Positions 25,987-37,178 of a stretch of 64,000 nucleotides of DNA are shown piece after piece. The notes below the pieces were generated by a model. That model worked only from the letters and a program-made list of their open reading frames with translations. It had not been told where the DNA came from and ran no database searches. Source of the stretch: Onchocerca volvulus. Taxonomy: Eukaryota; Nematoda; Chromadorea; Rhabditida; Onchocercidae. The stretch lies in the NCBI GenBank assembly GCA_000499405.2, contig HG738137.1:24528202-24592201 (forward strand), given 5' to 3'. The position numbers and the translations under genes were made by a program. Position 1 is the first letter of the stretch, and each line of letters starts with the position of its first letter.

Positions 25987-28133
25987 AATTTTACAAAAAT
26001 TTTAACAAACTAAGAGTTTTTTTTTTCGAAATGTTTTATTATTTTTCAAAAATTTTCTTTCATGAAAAATAAGTTATATTTGCCTTCTCATTGTTTCTTC
26101 TGTTTCATAAAATTTTGTTATAATACAAATTAAATGTTAAATTTAAAATTTTTCATTTACAATTTTCTGAGAAAAAAAAAACAGCAATTTTTCAAATTTT
26201 CATCTTCTAATAATAAGTGCTATAAAATTATAATATTTTACTGATTTATCAGAATATTGGTTTAAAAAGTTTATAAGTAAATTCAAACTTTTGTTGAAAT
26301 GAGAAAAATATCAAGTGAAAACCTTTGTTGATTCATTGATTTTATTGATTTTTTCAAACGAGAATATTTGACAAATTGATAGGAATATAAGGGATACTTT
26401 AAATAAACGATGCATTGTTCAACATATCATGAAAATGAATAATAAATATTTGTTTTCAAGAAATTTTATTCCATCAAAACTTTTTCCATTTATCGATTGG
26501 ATGAGAAAATAATATAATTCAATATATATCATTTCTGCTGAAAATTCAATTCATTTCTCAATTTTAATTATTTTCTAAATTTATTTGTTTTTATCCAGTT
26601 ATTTCATTAAATAATAATTATAAAGAATTACTTGCTTAGACAGAAAATTGAAATTTAATACAAAGAAAACAATATAATTCAATATTTTATTTGTTGAAAA
26701 TTCAAATCTCTTATCGATTTTCATTTTTTTTCAAAACTTACTTGTTTTTGTCCTATTATATTCTTTTTTAAATAAATTGTACGAAAGAAACTAATTTAAG
26801 TTTCTTAGAAAAAAAAAATTGAAATTTATTAATGGCTATGTATATATTCGAAATCAATCGAAAAATTCGTAAAAATTTCAACAATTGACTGAAAATAAAA
26901 AAAAAAAAAAAAAAAAAAAACGAAAATGATGAAATCAGTTGAATCGAAAGTTTTAATTGAGAAATGTAAAATACACAAATTAGTTTTTTTTTTTTAATAT
27001 ACATATATATGTTTATTTATGAAGTAAGAGAGAGAGAAATCGATGGTTAGATAAATTAAAGGAAGGAAATGAAAATTTCAATTTGAACAGGTGGCCAGCA
27101 ACTATAATCATATAAAATATACCATTTTAGTTAGCATTATCATTCAGAATTCCTTCTAACTACGGTATCTATATTTTAATCTATTGAAAAGTTTGTTGGA
27201 ATATAATTACTTTTAATCTTGGTCTTTATCATTACAAATCATCTCGAAAAGTTGATTTGATTATAATTATAATAACAAAGGTAATCATTCTTATTCAACC
27301 TAATTATCGAATCTTAGTTTTATATTAATTTGCTTTTATAAGTGTTATTTCACATATAACATATTCATGTTGTACAATTCTATTTTTATCCTTTATAATT
27401 CAAATAATTTGAAGATTAATACTTGAAATAAAAATCTAATTTATCTTATGATCATTTGCTTCTTCTAACGTAATAATTAATGAAGACTAAATTTATGATA
27501 TTTCCAACTTTATAAGAATTCAAGTTAAAATGGAAATATTAACGAGATACAGAACATATGAATATAATTTCATCGTTACGTTGCATTCTGATGAATTCAA
27601 GATTTTATTCCTTTTAACCTGATTTTAAAAATTTTTTTGTTCACTTTTTTAGTTAAAAGTTTTTCTGCCCAAGAGCAATGGGTTATTTTAAACTTTCTTA
27701 TCACGAATTAGCTGCTTAATCAGGACACTTGGAATTTGACTAATTCAATCAAAACAGTGAAAAAAAATCGACTGATGACGCATCTAGTTGCTTTCAACGG
27801 ATTCAATGACGTCAACTGCTATAATGAAGATTGATGAAAATCGAATTTAATTTACATAACATTGAATAAGCAATTTTCGCACATAAATTGTAAATTAATC
27901 ATATTCACCAGCTGCTCGTTCTCAACATTGGAAAAATGCGGAAATGAGTCAAACGAAAAAAAACATAGTTTATTGGCAGAATATTCGGAATTTTACACAA
28001 CATTTTCAAATATAACAAAACAAATTTAAACAAAAGTAGATGTATTTTGAGATCGACAATTGATTTCATATATTTATATAGATTATGGCTGTCCGTTAAC
28101 TTCGTGTTTTCATAAGAAACATTATCTTGAAAT
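25987..28133. other. AT-rich spacer between GATAD1 and the small membrane protein gene
   Basis: About 2.1 kb containing a 27-nt poly-A run near 26890, a perfect CRE palindrome TGACGTCA at 27807-27814 and a TGATGACGCATC word near 27772. No exon recognised. Confidence 0.5.
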
Positions 28134-28562
28134 TCATTTCGATTTAGAGGGTGGAATTTTTTCATCAAATGCAATAAATTTCGTTGATAATGTATTTATA
28201 GAACGAACTCGTTCTTCCAGATCTTCAAGTAATTTTTTTTCCACTAATGATCGCGGTCTCCATTCATGACAATAACCCGGAAGCAAGGGCGCATGTTGCA
28301 CAAATGTACAAATCTGAAATCCAATTTAACTTATATAGACTGATAATGAATATGTCACGTAATTTGTTTTATATTACTTTACCTTCATCTTCACCTCCAA
28401 CTTAATCTGAGCAAATTACAAGAGGCAAATAACTAGGATCACAAATTTGCTTTAAAAAGAATGCTCAATCATGTTCTAATGATGCCATTGATCAAAGATG
28501 AGAAACAAGCTGCACTAAATACTGCAAATTCTAGCCAACCTTCGTAACGAATATGCAATATC

Positions 28563-28599
<37 letters not shown>

Positions 28600-31500
28600 C
28601 CAATTTCTGAAAAGAAAAAGCAAAATCATATTAAAACCTTATTTGTCGGAAAACCGAAGAAAAGGTGATTCATATTAGTATAATGCTATCTCATTTTTAA
28701 AAAGTAAAATATAGTAAATGTCAGTTCAAATTGTTAAGAAATGTTTGATCACACTATTGTAAAGACTAAAACTCAAATGTGATTTCGACATTATTTGAAA
28801 CTCTAAACTATTTGATTTTGATTGATGATATCTTAAAACTTTTTTTTTGCAAATGTATTAATGACTTCCGCTATGGAATTTTTACCATCCAGTGCCAGGA
28901 CCAAACTCATTAACGGCGAAAGATCAAATAATTATCAAAGACGGTGCCCGCTTGATTGATGCGACCCCGTCTCGGATTCCAGACACCCAAACAGCACCAT
29001 GGGTGGACAAAAATGGTATATAAGCGGCACCAAACGATCCAAGATTCATTCGTTTGATTTTACTCCTTTTCACCCAACCAGGACGACGAGCTGCTACCAT
29101 CACCACCATCCTTTTTTCATATTATTACGTTATATATATATATATATTTTCATTCGTTACCTTATTGTGTGCCGCGTCTGGACGATTCCTCATGCTTTAT
29201 ATTGAACGTAATAAAATACTCCCATTACTTAATGTCGTGAAACACCTTATCCTAAAACAACCAAGTTACACGACATTATCTGGTGCCCGAGGTGAGGTAT
29301 GTCTTCCAGTTTAAACGCGGCGGCACAACCGACTAAAGAGTACTTAGTCAAACTTCTCGAGGAGGTCAAGACCATTGATTTGACACCGGATCCAACTCTC
29401 TCACGAGAAGAACTGAAGCGGCATTATGAAGTAAAAGGCAGAATCGTCAAAGAAAAAACCAAGCGACTCGACCTCTACATTAACACACTGGAATCCCTCG
29501 ACAAAAGTTGGTTGGAACTTGTTCAGAAAACAACGCTTCCAATTCAACGAAAAGAAGAAGAAGAAGCGAAATACGCCAAAATAGTCAAGGATGAAACATT
29601 CTAAAACTAATTAATAGGGGAAAGGAAGCAAAAATTACCTTGGAAATGTATATGGATAACTATATGGATATATGGATAATTACCTTAGAAATGTACAAGA
29701 TATATAGAAATGTATATATATGGATAACTTATTATATAAAAAGTAAAATATAGTAAATGTCAGTTCAAATTGTTAAGAAATGTTTGATCACACTACTGTA
29801 AAGACTAAAACTCAAATGTGATTTCGACATTATTTGAAACTCTAAATTATTGATTTTTATTGATGATATCTTAAAACTTTTTTTTGCAAATGTATTAATG
29901 ACTCTGCCATGGAATTTTTACCATCCAGTACCAGGACCAAACTCAACGGCGAAAGATCAAATAATTATCAAAAACGGTGCCCGCTTGATTGATGCGACCC
30001 CGTCTCGGATTCCAGACACCCAGACAGCACCATGGGTGGACAAAAATGATATATAAGCGGCACCAAACGATCCAAGATTCATTCGTTTGATTTTACTCCT
30101 TTTCACCCAACCAGGACGACGAGCTGCTACCACCACCACCCTTTTTTCATATTATTACGTTATATATATTTTCATTCGTTACTTATTGTGTGCCGCGTCT
30201 GAACGATTCCTCACGCTTTATATTGAACGTAATAAAATACTCCTATTAATTAGTGTCGTGAAACACCTTATCCTAACACAACCGAGTTACACGACATTAT
30301 TTGATACTCATATCTTTAACAGTTGAATATTTACAAAAAAAAAATATTCAGAAATTTTCGATGAATACTATCGGACGACATTCTCTGATTATTCTATCAT
30401 AGCGAAATAAATTTATGTGGTAAATAAAGATTTATACTGAAACGATGAAAAACAGATACCTCTAGAGGATACATCACTGAATCAGACAGTGCATGTACGA
30501 AGTGTTCCGCATCGAATTGGTGAGCATCATCAGCTAATTCAGTGGGAACTAACCTAAACAATTTTTCCTTATTAATGTTTATTTTCGATAAAGTTTAGCG
30601 ACAAAATATTACTCTTTCGTGATAAATGTCCATGATGAACTATTTTAAATCAGAAATTGACAAACTACAAATATTGCGAATAACCGATCAATCAATGCAA
30701 CGAGTTCTCTAGCGATGATTATGATATCAAATCCTCGAATCATTCCGCCCATAGTAGCTATTATTAAATTCTAACTGCAAAGAGTATAGCATGAATACAT
30801 TTTAGATAGTTACCAAGTGAGAGCAGCAAAGCGTTCGCCAAGATGATTGCAAAGTAGAGCTCGAATCTGCGCAAAATAAGGCAAATTATTATCTTTATCC
30901 GTCACTGAAATTATATCGCCTGTTCGAAATAGACGTTCACACTGCAAATAACCACTTATAGCTAAAATCTTCAAGATCTATGTTTGATTAAAAACAGTTA
31001 TGGTTACGGTAGACAGTGAAGTTGTTGAACCATTTTTATGAGCAATAATGTTTTAATCACACATGAATCTTGAAGCAATACATTATCTTCCGTTCTAAAT
31101 AAACACTGAATTAAACCTGCTCATTATTAAGCAATTCATAAAATATAGCATCACTTTGCTTCTTCAAATCTATATCACTTTTTGATGAGATTTATCGTCT
31201 GTGAAATAAACATAATTTAGAAAAGTTTTCTGCAGTTCTGAAGCGTTTACGTTGAAGCTTATTTTGAGTCCAGTGATAACTGATTTCAGATCATCCCAGC
31301 AATAACAATTTTCGTTCAGATAAATAGATCCAATAATCAGAACATTCTTTATCGCCTTTCTGACATATTTATTTCACCAGTTCCTAGTGTTTTTGAAAAA
31401 TATAAAAGGAAAAATTATTAATAAAAGAATGAATTTGATGAAAATTATCGAATTCATTCTTTTATTAATAATAAATACAACTGGTTCAAATGATTAAAAT

Positions 31501-32302
31501 TTTGACACACCTTATCCCATAATGCATCATGACATTGTAATCCTGCCTTTTGACTTGGTGCCTTTTGTGGACGAACAGATTTGAAAAAAGATGTTCTCCG
31601 ACTTGCATATTTGTTGATTACTGTATTTATACCAATTCTTCGTCCGCTTAAAATTTAAAAATAATAATATTTCATCTTAAAGTAATGTTTTTCCAACAAT
31701 TATATTTCAAAATATTATGAAATTGCTGAATTCTCCGCATAGCCAATCTTTTCGAGCCAAAAATCTCAGCTTATTATTCTATCCTGAATTTACAATAACT
31801 AGCAAACAATCGTTCATGAAAATTAATGAGAAAGATGGAAGTCTTTATTCTTCGGATCATACGGAAGAATATTAAAGAATTTACAAAGTTTCAAATTATT
31901 TTCTTAAACTGCAAAATCATGAAGTCAAGATTCAGAAGTACGCACTTGACTGAAGGATTCTTGTTTTGTCGTGGTATGCCATATCGAGAAGCCGCGCGCC
32001 TTGCAACAATACCAAGCGAAGGTAGCTGCAATCAAAATATCGGAAATTCGTGAAATTGAGAAACCTATAAACTGTTTCGAGTTAAATAATGTAAAACACA
32101 TTAATTTACAAGCTTTAAGCAATATTCTGAAATAATATTTCACATATACGAAGCTAACATTTTGCTTGAAAAAAAAAAAAAAAAAACTTAATGATAAACT
32201 TTCTTCTACAATATTCCAGTTGAAACTTACGTCATCACGCTTCCGTCCTCTTGTTATCGGTTTTCTTTTCGAAATACCACTATTGCCATTAGAAGAGCCC
32301 AT
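28134..32302 (-). CDS. GATAD1 homologue lacking the GATA zinc finger
   Basis: GATAD1 is a chromatin-associated partner of H3K4me3-reading repressor complexes in animals. Exons: 32231-32302, 31946-32025, 31511-31646, 30814-30941, 30460-30553, 28134-28313; 690 nt, 229 aa, all phases fit. The diagnostic block is residues about 98-190: LFRTGDIISVTDKDNNLPYF, AQIRALLCNHLGERFAALTW, LVPTELADDAHQFDAEHF, YPLEICTFVQHAP. It parallels human GATAD1 (GDVVSVIDEQDGKPYYAQIR, SAALTWLIPTLSSPRDQFDP, MEYLEFVCHAP). The N-terminus (MGSSNGNSGISKRKPITRGR) is basic and has none of the four cysteines of the human finger. An in-frame TGA at 32312-32314 sits between a TTTCAG acceptor and the ATG, so no coding exon can join upstream through that site. 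Intron 5 (28314-30459) contains an LTR retroelement on the opposite strand. Confidence 0.88.
28563..28596 (+). repeat. Poly-A run of about 34 nt in GATAD1 intron 5
   Basis: Uninterrupted A tract on the plus strand, 48 bp upstream of the LTR retroelement. Confidence 0.8.
28644..29275 (+). repeat. 5' LTR of the retroelement
   Basis: 632 bp, TGTCGG...ACGACA. Its TATA box is at 29017-29024. It differs from the 3' copy by scattered substitutions and small indels, for example CTCATTAACGGCG against CTCAACGGCG. Confidence 0.8.
29299..29604 (+). CDS. 101-aa leader / gag-like ORF of the retroelement
   Basis: Begins at the ATG immediately overlapping the end of the primer-binding site and runs to a TAA before the polypurine tract, so it is the element's only ORF. 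It is highly charged and helical: STEYLVKLLEEVKTIDL-like start (KEYLVKLLEEVKTIDL), LSREELKRHYEVKGRIVKE, KTKRLDLYINTLESLD, then a KEEEEAKYAKIVKDE tail, which suggests a coiled coil. It lies where gag starts in LTR elements and could be a truncated gag N-terminus. It has no zinc knuckle. I do not recognise it with certainty. Confidence 0.6.
   Translation: MSSSLNAAAQPTKEYLVKLLEEVKTIDLTPDPTLSREELKRHYEVKGRIVKEKTKRLDLYINTLESLDKSWLELVQKTTLPIQRKEEEEAKYAKIVKDETF
29738..30296 (+). repeat. 3' LTR of the retroelement, 5' end replaced
   Basis: Matches LTR 1 from AAAAAGTAAAATATAG to the ACGACA end. The first 55 bp of LTR 1 have no counterpart. In their place, 29635-29737 holds short repeats of GAAATGTATAT...GGATAACT. 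Confidence 0.75.
31415..31471. repeat. Perfect 21-bp hairpin in GATAD1 intron 3
   Basis: Arm TTATTAATAAAAGAATGAAT(T) at 31415-31435 and its exact reverse complement at 31451-31471, separated by a 15-nt loop. The stem is nearly all A/T. It could be a recent foldback or a small hairpin RNA; sequence alone does not decide. Confidence 0.7.
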
Positions 32303-33144
32303 CAAATAGTTTCACTTCGTTTACCTGAAAGTCACGACAAAATAAGTTGTCATTTAGCATTGTATCATAAAATTTAATTGAAATTTTTAGTTTAGATACC
32401 AGTTTTTAATTCGAATTGTCCAAATCCTCCCCCATTTACGCATCCAAATTGGGCAAAGTAACAAAATTTCTTCATCTATCTTAAAATAATACAGTGCTAT
32501 GAATCCCAAAAGTATTTGGTAATTTTTATAAAAGAAAAATGCATCGGCAAAGAAATTTCATTAGTTTAAGTGAAAAATTCACTTCATAATCCGTAATTTA
32601 TAAAATAATTAACAAATAATTACATAATAAAAAATCTGAAGATTTTGGAAATGATAACTAATCTAGCATTTTGAGGGTACATTTGATATAGCGATATGTA
32701 TTCCAGGAATCATCGACTAAAATGAAGATTTTCTGCAAGTTCAAATTCTACAGTATTACCCCTTCAAAGTTATCAGTATCATATTAGTTTCTTCAGAATT
32801 TAACTTTAAATCATGAAGAAAGGTCAAAGTTCAACCCAACCCTAAACTTGAGAAATATAAGCCGCAACTCTCGAAGGACCACTCGACAGTTAAATCATGA
32901 TTTCCATTAAAATTGCTCGGCGGCCTGTTCCGTATTTTACCGCAAATATGATAAAAACCGACTCGTCCATGTTTTGCAAAATTGGAATTTAACCGTATCG
33001 CTGGGAAGGTATGACCCGATGATTTGGATAGTGTTAAACAAATAGCCAGGTTATGGTTCAGAAAGCATTGTTTTTGGCATTAGGTTTCTTTTTTTTCTCA
33101 AAAAAGAACCATAAATTATGTAGGATTGATAACATCAATTTTTT

Positions 33145-33230
33145 TGATCCAAAATGATATTTGAGATTGATAACTGATCAAAAATGACATTTGAGATTGA
33201 TAGCTGACCAAAAATGATGCTTAAACTTGG
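33145..33230. repeat. Three tandem 31-bp units in the divergent promoter
   Basis: GATC(C/A)AAAATGA(T/C)ATTTGA followed by GATTGATA(A/G)CT repeats twice almost unchanged, then a diverged third GACCAAAAATGATGC copy. Confidence 0.75.
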
Positions 33231-33561
33231 CTGTAAAAGTCTGTGAGATATGTGTCATGCGTATAATCAATTACTGTACTTCAAGAAAGACGAGATACTG
33301 TAAATTATCCTCATTAATTTATTTGTTACGCTAAGCTATGGATTGTTTGAAATTCTCCGATTATATCATGACAAACATTTTGTTTATAACGGTTATAATG
33401 GTTTTATTGTTGTTCGATTTGATTCGTTGGCGTTATTGATTTTTGTAAACAAAAGAAATTATCATTTGATTAAGTGATATCATCAAAAGTTTTTGATTAC
33501 ATTTTTACGTTTATGAACATTCATTTATTCTTGACAATATAACCAATCATATTTTCTCATT

Positions 33562-33566
33562 TTTAG
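33562..33566 (+). promoter_or_regulatory. Candidate SL trans-splice acceptor of CSTF2
   Basis: TCTCATTTTTAG|CATC ends at 33566, 78 nt before the start codon, with no coding sequence upstream on this strand. Confidence 0.45.
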
Positions 33567-33644
33567 CATCTTTTTTCTCAAGTATCTTTGATCAAATTTC
33601 ACATTTGTGAACATTTATCTCTTTATTTATCATCATTTTACCTG

Positions 33645-36600
33645 ATGGCATTTCGTGAACGTGATAGTGCTGCAGCAAACACAGCAAAAACAGTACCTTC
33701 TACAGCTGATCGATCAGCGAGATCTGTTTTTGGTTTGTTTTTCATTTTTAAAATTTACTCAATAAATTAGATTAATGTTTCTTTTTGTTGCTTTTCTCAT
33801 CATATACTGAACATCAATAATTGCGTAACGATGATAAAAAGTCTGGGATCATTGATTATACGGATTGAAGCAGAGATATCGCCATTGTTTAATTACGAAA
33901 CATATTGGTAGATAAATTATGAACAACTGTTGGAAAACTTCCTTTTTTGTTTCCTTTCACTAATAAGGAATGTTGATAATGAGTTTTTTTTTTAGTTGGA
34001 AATATTTCTTATGAAGTGGGTGAGGAACAGTTGAAACAAGTATTTTCTCAGGTTAGTGCCAATAATTTTTCGCCATTTTCACATTTATCTTTTTATTTTT
34101 TTATAAACTCGAACAAGGTAGCACTAAATACTTGCAAAAATTCTCCTAAATTTCGTTAATTTTGTTCAGAAGACTTTTCCGTTTTATCTTTTTAAATTTG
34201 TCATTTCGAGTTTTCATACTCGAATTTTTTAGGTCTTCACTGTTCTAAATTTATAATTTCAGTTCATTATTATTTCTTTTTTTCAATTATTTAGCTGATG
34301 GCTATGTAGTTCAGCATTTTAAGTCATTGTATTACACTTTACATTTCCTTTTTCCTAACATTACAAAATTGGGTTGGTTAATGATGAATTTTGGTATCAT
34401 AAATCATTTCAGAATGATATGTATAATCATTTTTGATGTATAATTACCAAGGATTTTTAGGTGATCTTGATAATCTAATAATTCCCAATAATAGAAATGC
34501 AGAACAACATCTTCTTGAATAAAAAATGAAAATTGTTGTAATTAGTTCAGCTGCTTTCACATTATGTTATATTAATGATTGTGTATTTTGCAGGTCGGAG
34601 CAGTTGTTCATCTGCGGCTAGTTCATGACCGAGATACAGGTAAACCGAAAGGTTATGGTTTTTGCGAATACAATGACGCTCAAACTGCTGAAAGTGCAAT
34701 CAGGTATTGTGTTACTAGAACTTTTCCGGAATATTTTAGTAATAAAAAGTCTCTCTTATTAACATAAAAATGCAAATAGATGGCATTGAATTCTATTTAT
34801 AAATCAATATTTATTCAAAATTTATTACATTCCGAAAGATCATTAGTTTCTTTAGATAAATTTGCCAACACAGACCTTGAGAAGATAAGTTTGTACATAG
34901 ATATTCTCAATGTTATTGAGATGGACGGCTTCATTTAGTTTGTATATAGATGATCCATTTCAATAAAAGAAATCTTGAAAATCGTCTTATTTATTTGTTA
35001 TGCAGCTTTTAATTAAGGAATCTCAATGGCTTTGAACTTAATGGACGTCCGCTAAGAGTTGATTCAGCAGCGGGTGGTGATCGTAGTGCTGATGAAGTTC
35101 AACAGTTACAAGCAGCATTTGCTGCTCAACAACAAGAGGTTGGATTTATATTTGCATATCATTTTGGCTCATTAGGGAAATAAATGTAATTCTTTGTATT
35201 TTTTAATGCATGGCCTTAAAACATGGCGGTAAATTAATTGATTAGTCTATGTGATGACTCAAATTTTTCAGTTGCTATGTTTCTTACCATATTTTTGGTT
35301 ATTATGAAAAATTCTTTCCTAGGCATAGCTGTCTAATTGTTTCAGTATTTACATCAGCAAGCACAAGAAAGCCCATATGGCCCGGAAACTGAGCCTGAGA
35401 AAGCACCGGAAGCTATTTCACGATCGGTAGCATCCTTACCACCCGAACAAATGTTTGAATTAATGAAACAAATGAAGCAATGTGTTCATAACAATCCAAA
35501 TGAAGCCAAAAATTTGCTTATGAATAATCCACAGCTTGCATATGCTCTGCTACAGGTTTGTCCCTTTTCCTGTTATCGTTATGTAGAGAGCCAATCTTTT
35601 GGCATATATAATGTTTATTGTATAATCCGTAAGGTATATATGCAAAGAGTGCTTAAAAAAAGAAGAAAGAAAAAATAACATCGAGATGGTGGAAACCATT
35701 CATATTCTAGCGATTAAACTGGCTAGACGGTTAGACGGTTGAGGCTAACATTATGATCTTTTAAAATCTGAGAACCTTATCCCGGAATATCTTCCGATAA
35801 TATGTATTGAATCATGTAAGAAAAATAAAGAAGCTAGTATCACATTTTAACACCTTAAATAAACGCTAATATATTATGTTTTCGAAATGTGTAAGCTATT
35901 TCATTACCAACACTAATTATTTTTTCTCTAGAAACAATTTTTCGTGCTTAATATTTTAACAGATTTATAATTGAAGCAAGCTTTTCTCAAAATTGATTTT
36001 AAATAACCTATCAAATTTCAATTTTTCAGGCGCTAGTAGTTATGCGAATTATTGACCCACAAGTGGCCATTGCAATGCTTCATCGTGAAACACCTGCGAT
36101 TTCACAGCCATTTCATCAACAACAACAACAACAACAACAGCAGCAGACATATCCAGGTCAAAACTGTTCTTTATTTAGTTTTCCTATCTAGGTTACTTGA
36201 ATTTTATAATTATAATTTATAGATACATCGGTGCCAGCATCGATATCGGCAGTACCCAATATGCCGCAGCCAATATTCCCCGGAGCGATTCCTCAAATGG
36301 CACCTTCAGTAGTTTCATCTGTGCCAGTTAATTTCTCGAGAGCTCCATCAGGACCTGCAGTTAATCGCGCCCCTTCCCCACAAGTTGGTGACTCGGAGCT
36401 TAGTCCGGATGATCAGCAGCAAGCCCAGTTGTTGATGCAGGTATGTTTTTTTTTTTTTCTTGTTTCAAAGTAATTTTTTTATGCACAGATTCTTTACCTT
36501 TGCAAAAAGTAATACAACAGCAATTGTAAAAATTGATATGTGTATGATGCTTTACCTCCTTTAATCTTTTAATGCGGAATAGTATATATTCTAATGAAAT

Positions 36601-36803
36601 TTCTTTTCTTTTTCTCTATTTTTCGCAAGGACAGATAAATTTTGTCGTCATTACTAATCAAGATAAATTTTGCTTTTTTTTTCATGATTTTCAAAAAAGT
36701 TTTTCAGGTATTACAATTAAGTGAAGAGCAAATTGCTTTACTGCCTCCTGAGGATCGACGAAAAGTAATCGAATTACGAAATCAGTTACGTTCAAGTGTT
36801 TAA
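33645..36803 (+). CDS. cpf-2: Cleavage stimulation factor 64 kDa subunit (CstF-64)
   Basis: Binds the GU-rich element downstream of poly(A) sites and bridges to CstF-77 in pre-mRNA 3'-end cleavage. Exons: 33645-33732, 33996-34051, 34594-34703, 35018-35138, 35346-35555, 36030-36156, 36223-36440, 36708-36803; 1026 nt, 341 aa, all GT-AG and in phase. An RRM spans about 27-103 with RNP2 VFVGNI and RNP1 KGYGFCEY. A hinge domain follows at about 137-215 ([38 protein letters not shown]). Then a run of ten Gln (about 225-234), a Pro/Ser-rich linker, and the C-terminal three-helix domain [20 protein letters not shown]. It is much shorter than human CSTF2 (577) because it lacks the MEARA repeats, as nematode CPF-2 does. 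AATAAA follows 42 nt after the stop. Confidence 0.95.
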
Positions 36804-36844
36804 TTTTTTTTTTTTTTCAAATTATATGTTGTAGTTGGGACTGA

Positions 36845-36850
36845 AATAAA
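36845..36850 (+). terminator. Polyadenylation signal AATAAA of CSTF2
   Basis: Canonical hexamer 42 nt after the CSTF2 stop codon, converging on the pdf-2 signal at 37143 on the other strand. Confidence 0.65.
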
Positions 36851-37142
36851 CGATTTGCTTAATGTATAATTACACAAAATGGATTTCGCTGATAAAAAAA
36901 TTCGGAGCCAGTCTCAATGAATCACTGACAGACTATACTGTTTTCGATTTTCCAATATTTTCATTATTTGCATAATTACGTATCAGATTGTTTGAGTAGT
37001 TCGCAATAGTATAATAGATCCTATTTACAGAATAATACTCTTTTTTTTTTTCTTCTAATATTTTTTATTAGTTGAAATTTTCCAAATTTTGTACAAAACA
37101 TTCAATCCAGTCAATACTATAAACATCGCATGATTCGAGACA

Positions 37143-37148
37143 TTTATT
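37143..37148 (-). terminator. Polyadenylation signal AATAAA of pdf-2
   Basis: AATAAA on the minus strand about 31 nt after the pdf-2 stop. Roughly 290 bp separate it from the convergent CSTF2 signal. Confidence 0.6.
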
Positions 37149-37178
37149 TTTCATTATACCACAGATTTGCTGCGTAAT

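Larger units (their letters stand above)
28639..30301 (+). mobile_element. Non-autonomous LTR retroelement with 5-bp target-site duplication
   Basis: Runs TGTCGG (28644) to ACGACA (30296) and is flanked by TTATT at 28639-28643 and again at 30297-30301. Two direct repeats act as LTRs: 28644-29275 and about 29738-30296, each ending TTACACGACA and each with a TATA box TATATAAGCGGC. A primer-binding-site-like TGGTGCCCGAGGTGAGG lies at 29281-29297, five bases after LTR 1. A polypurine AGGGGAAAGGAAG follows the single ORF at 29616-29628. Internal sequence is under 500 bp with no protease, reverse transcriptase or integrase, so it must have been moved by another element. The TG...CA ends and 5-bp duplication fit BEL/Pao or Gypsy types; the family is undecided. 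Confidence 0.85.
32303..33644. promoter_or_regulatory. Divergent upstream region of GATAD1 (-) and CSTF2 (+)
   Basis: 1.34 kb between the two start codons, somewhat less AT-rich than the rest around 32820-33060. Contains a TTTCAG acceptor at 32325 (minus), a TTTTTAG acceptor at 33566 (plus), and a three-unit 31-bp tandem repeat at 33145-33230. No core promoter motif is obvious. Confidence 0.5.

Noticed and set aside
28924..30326. Paired open frames in the two LTRs (about 60-86 residues)
   Set aside because: The same sequence appears in both LTRs, spans their TATA box and R region, and is read in conflicting frames; this is LTR sequence rather than genes.
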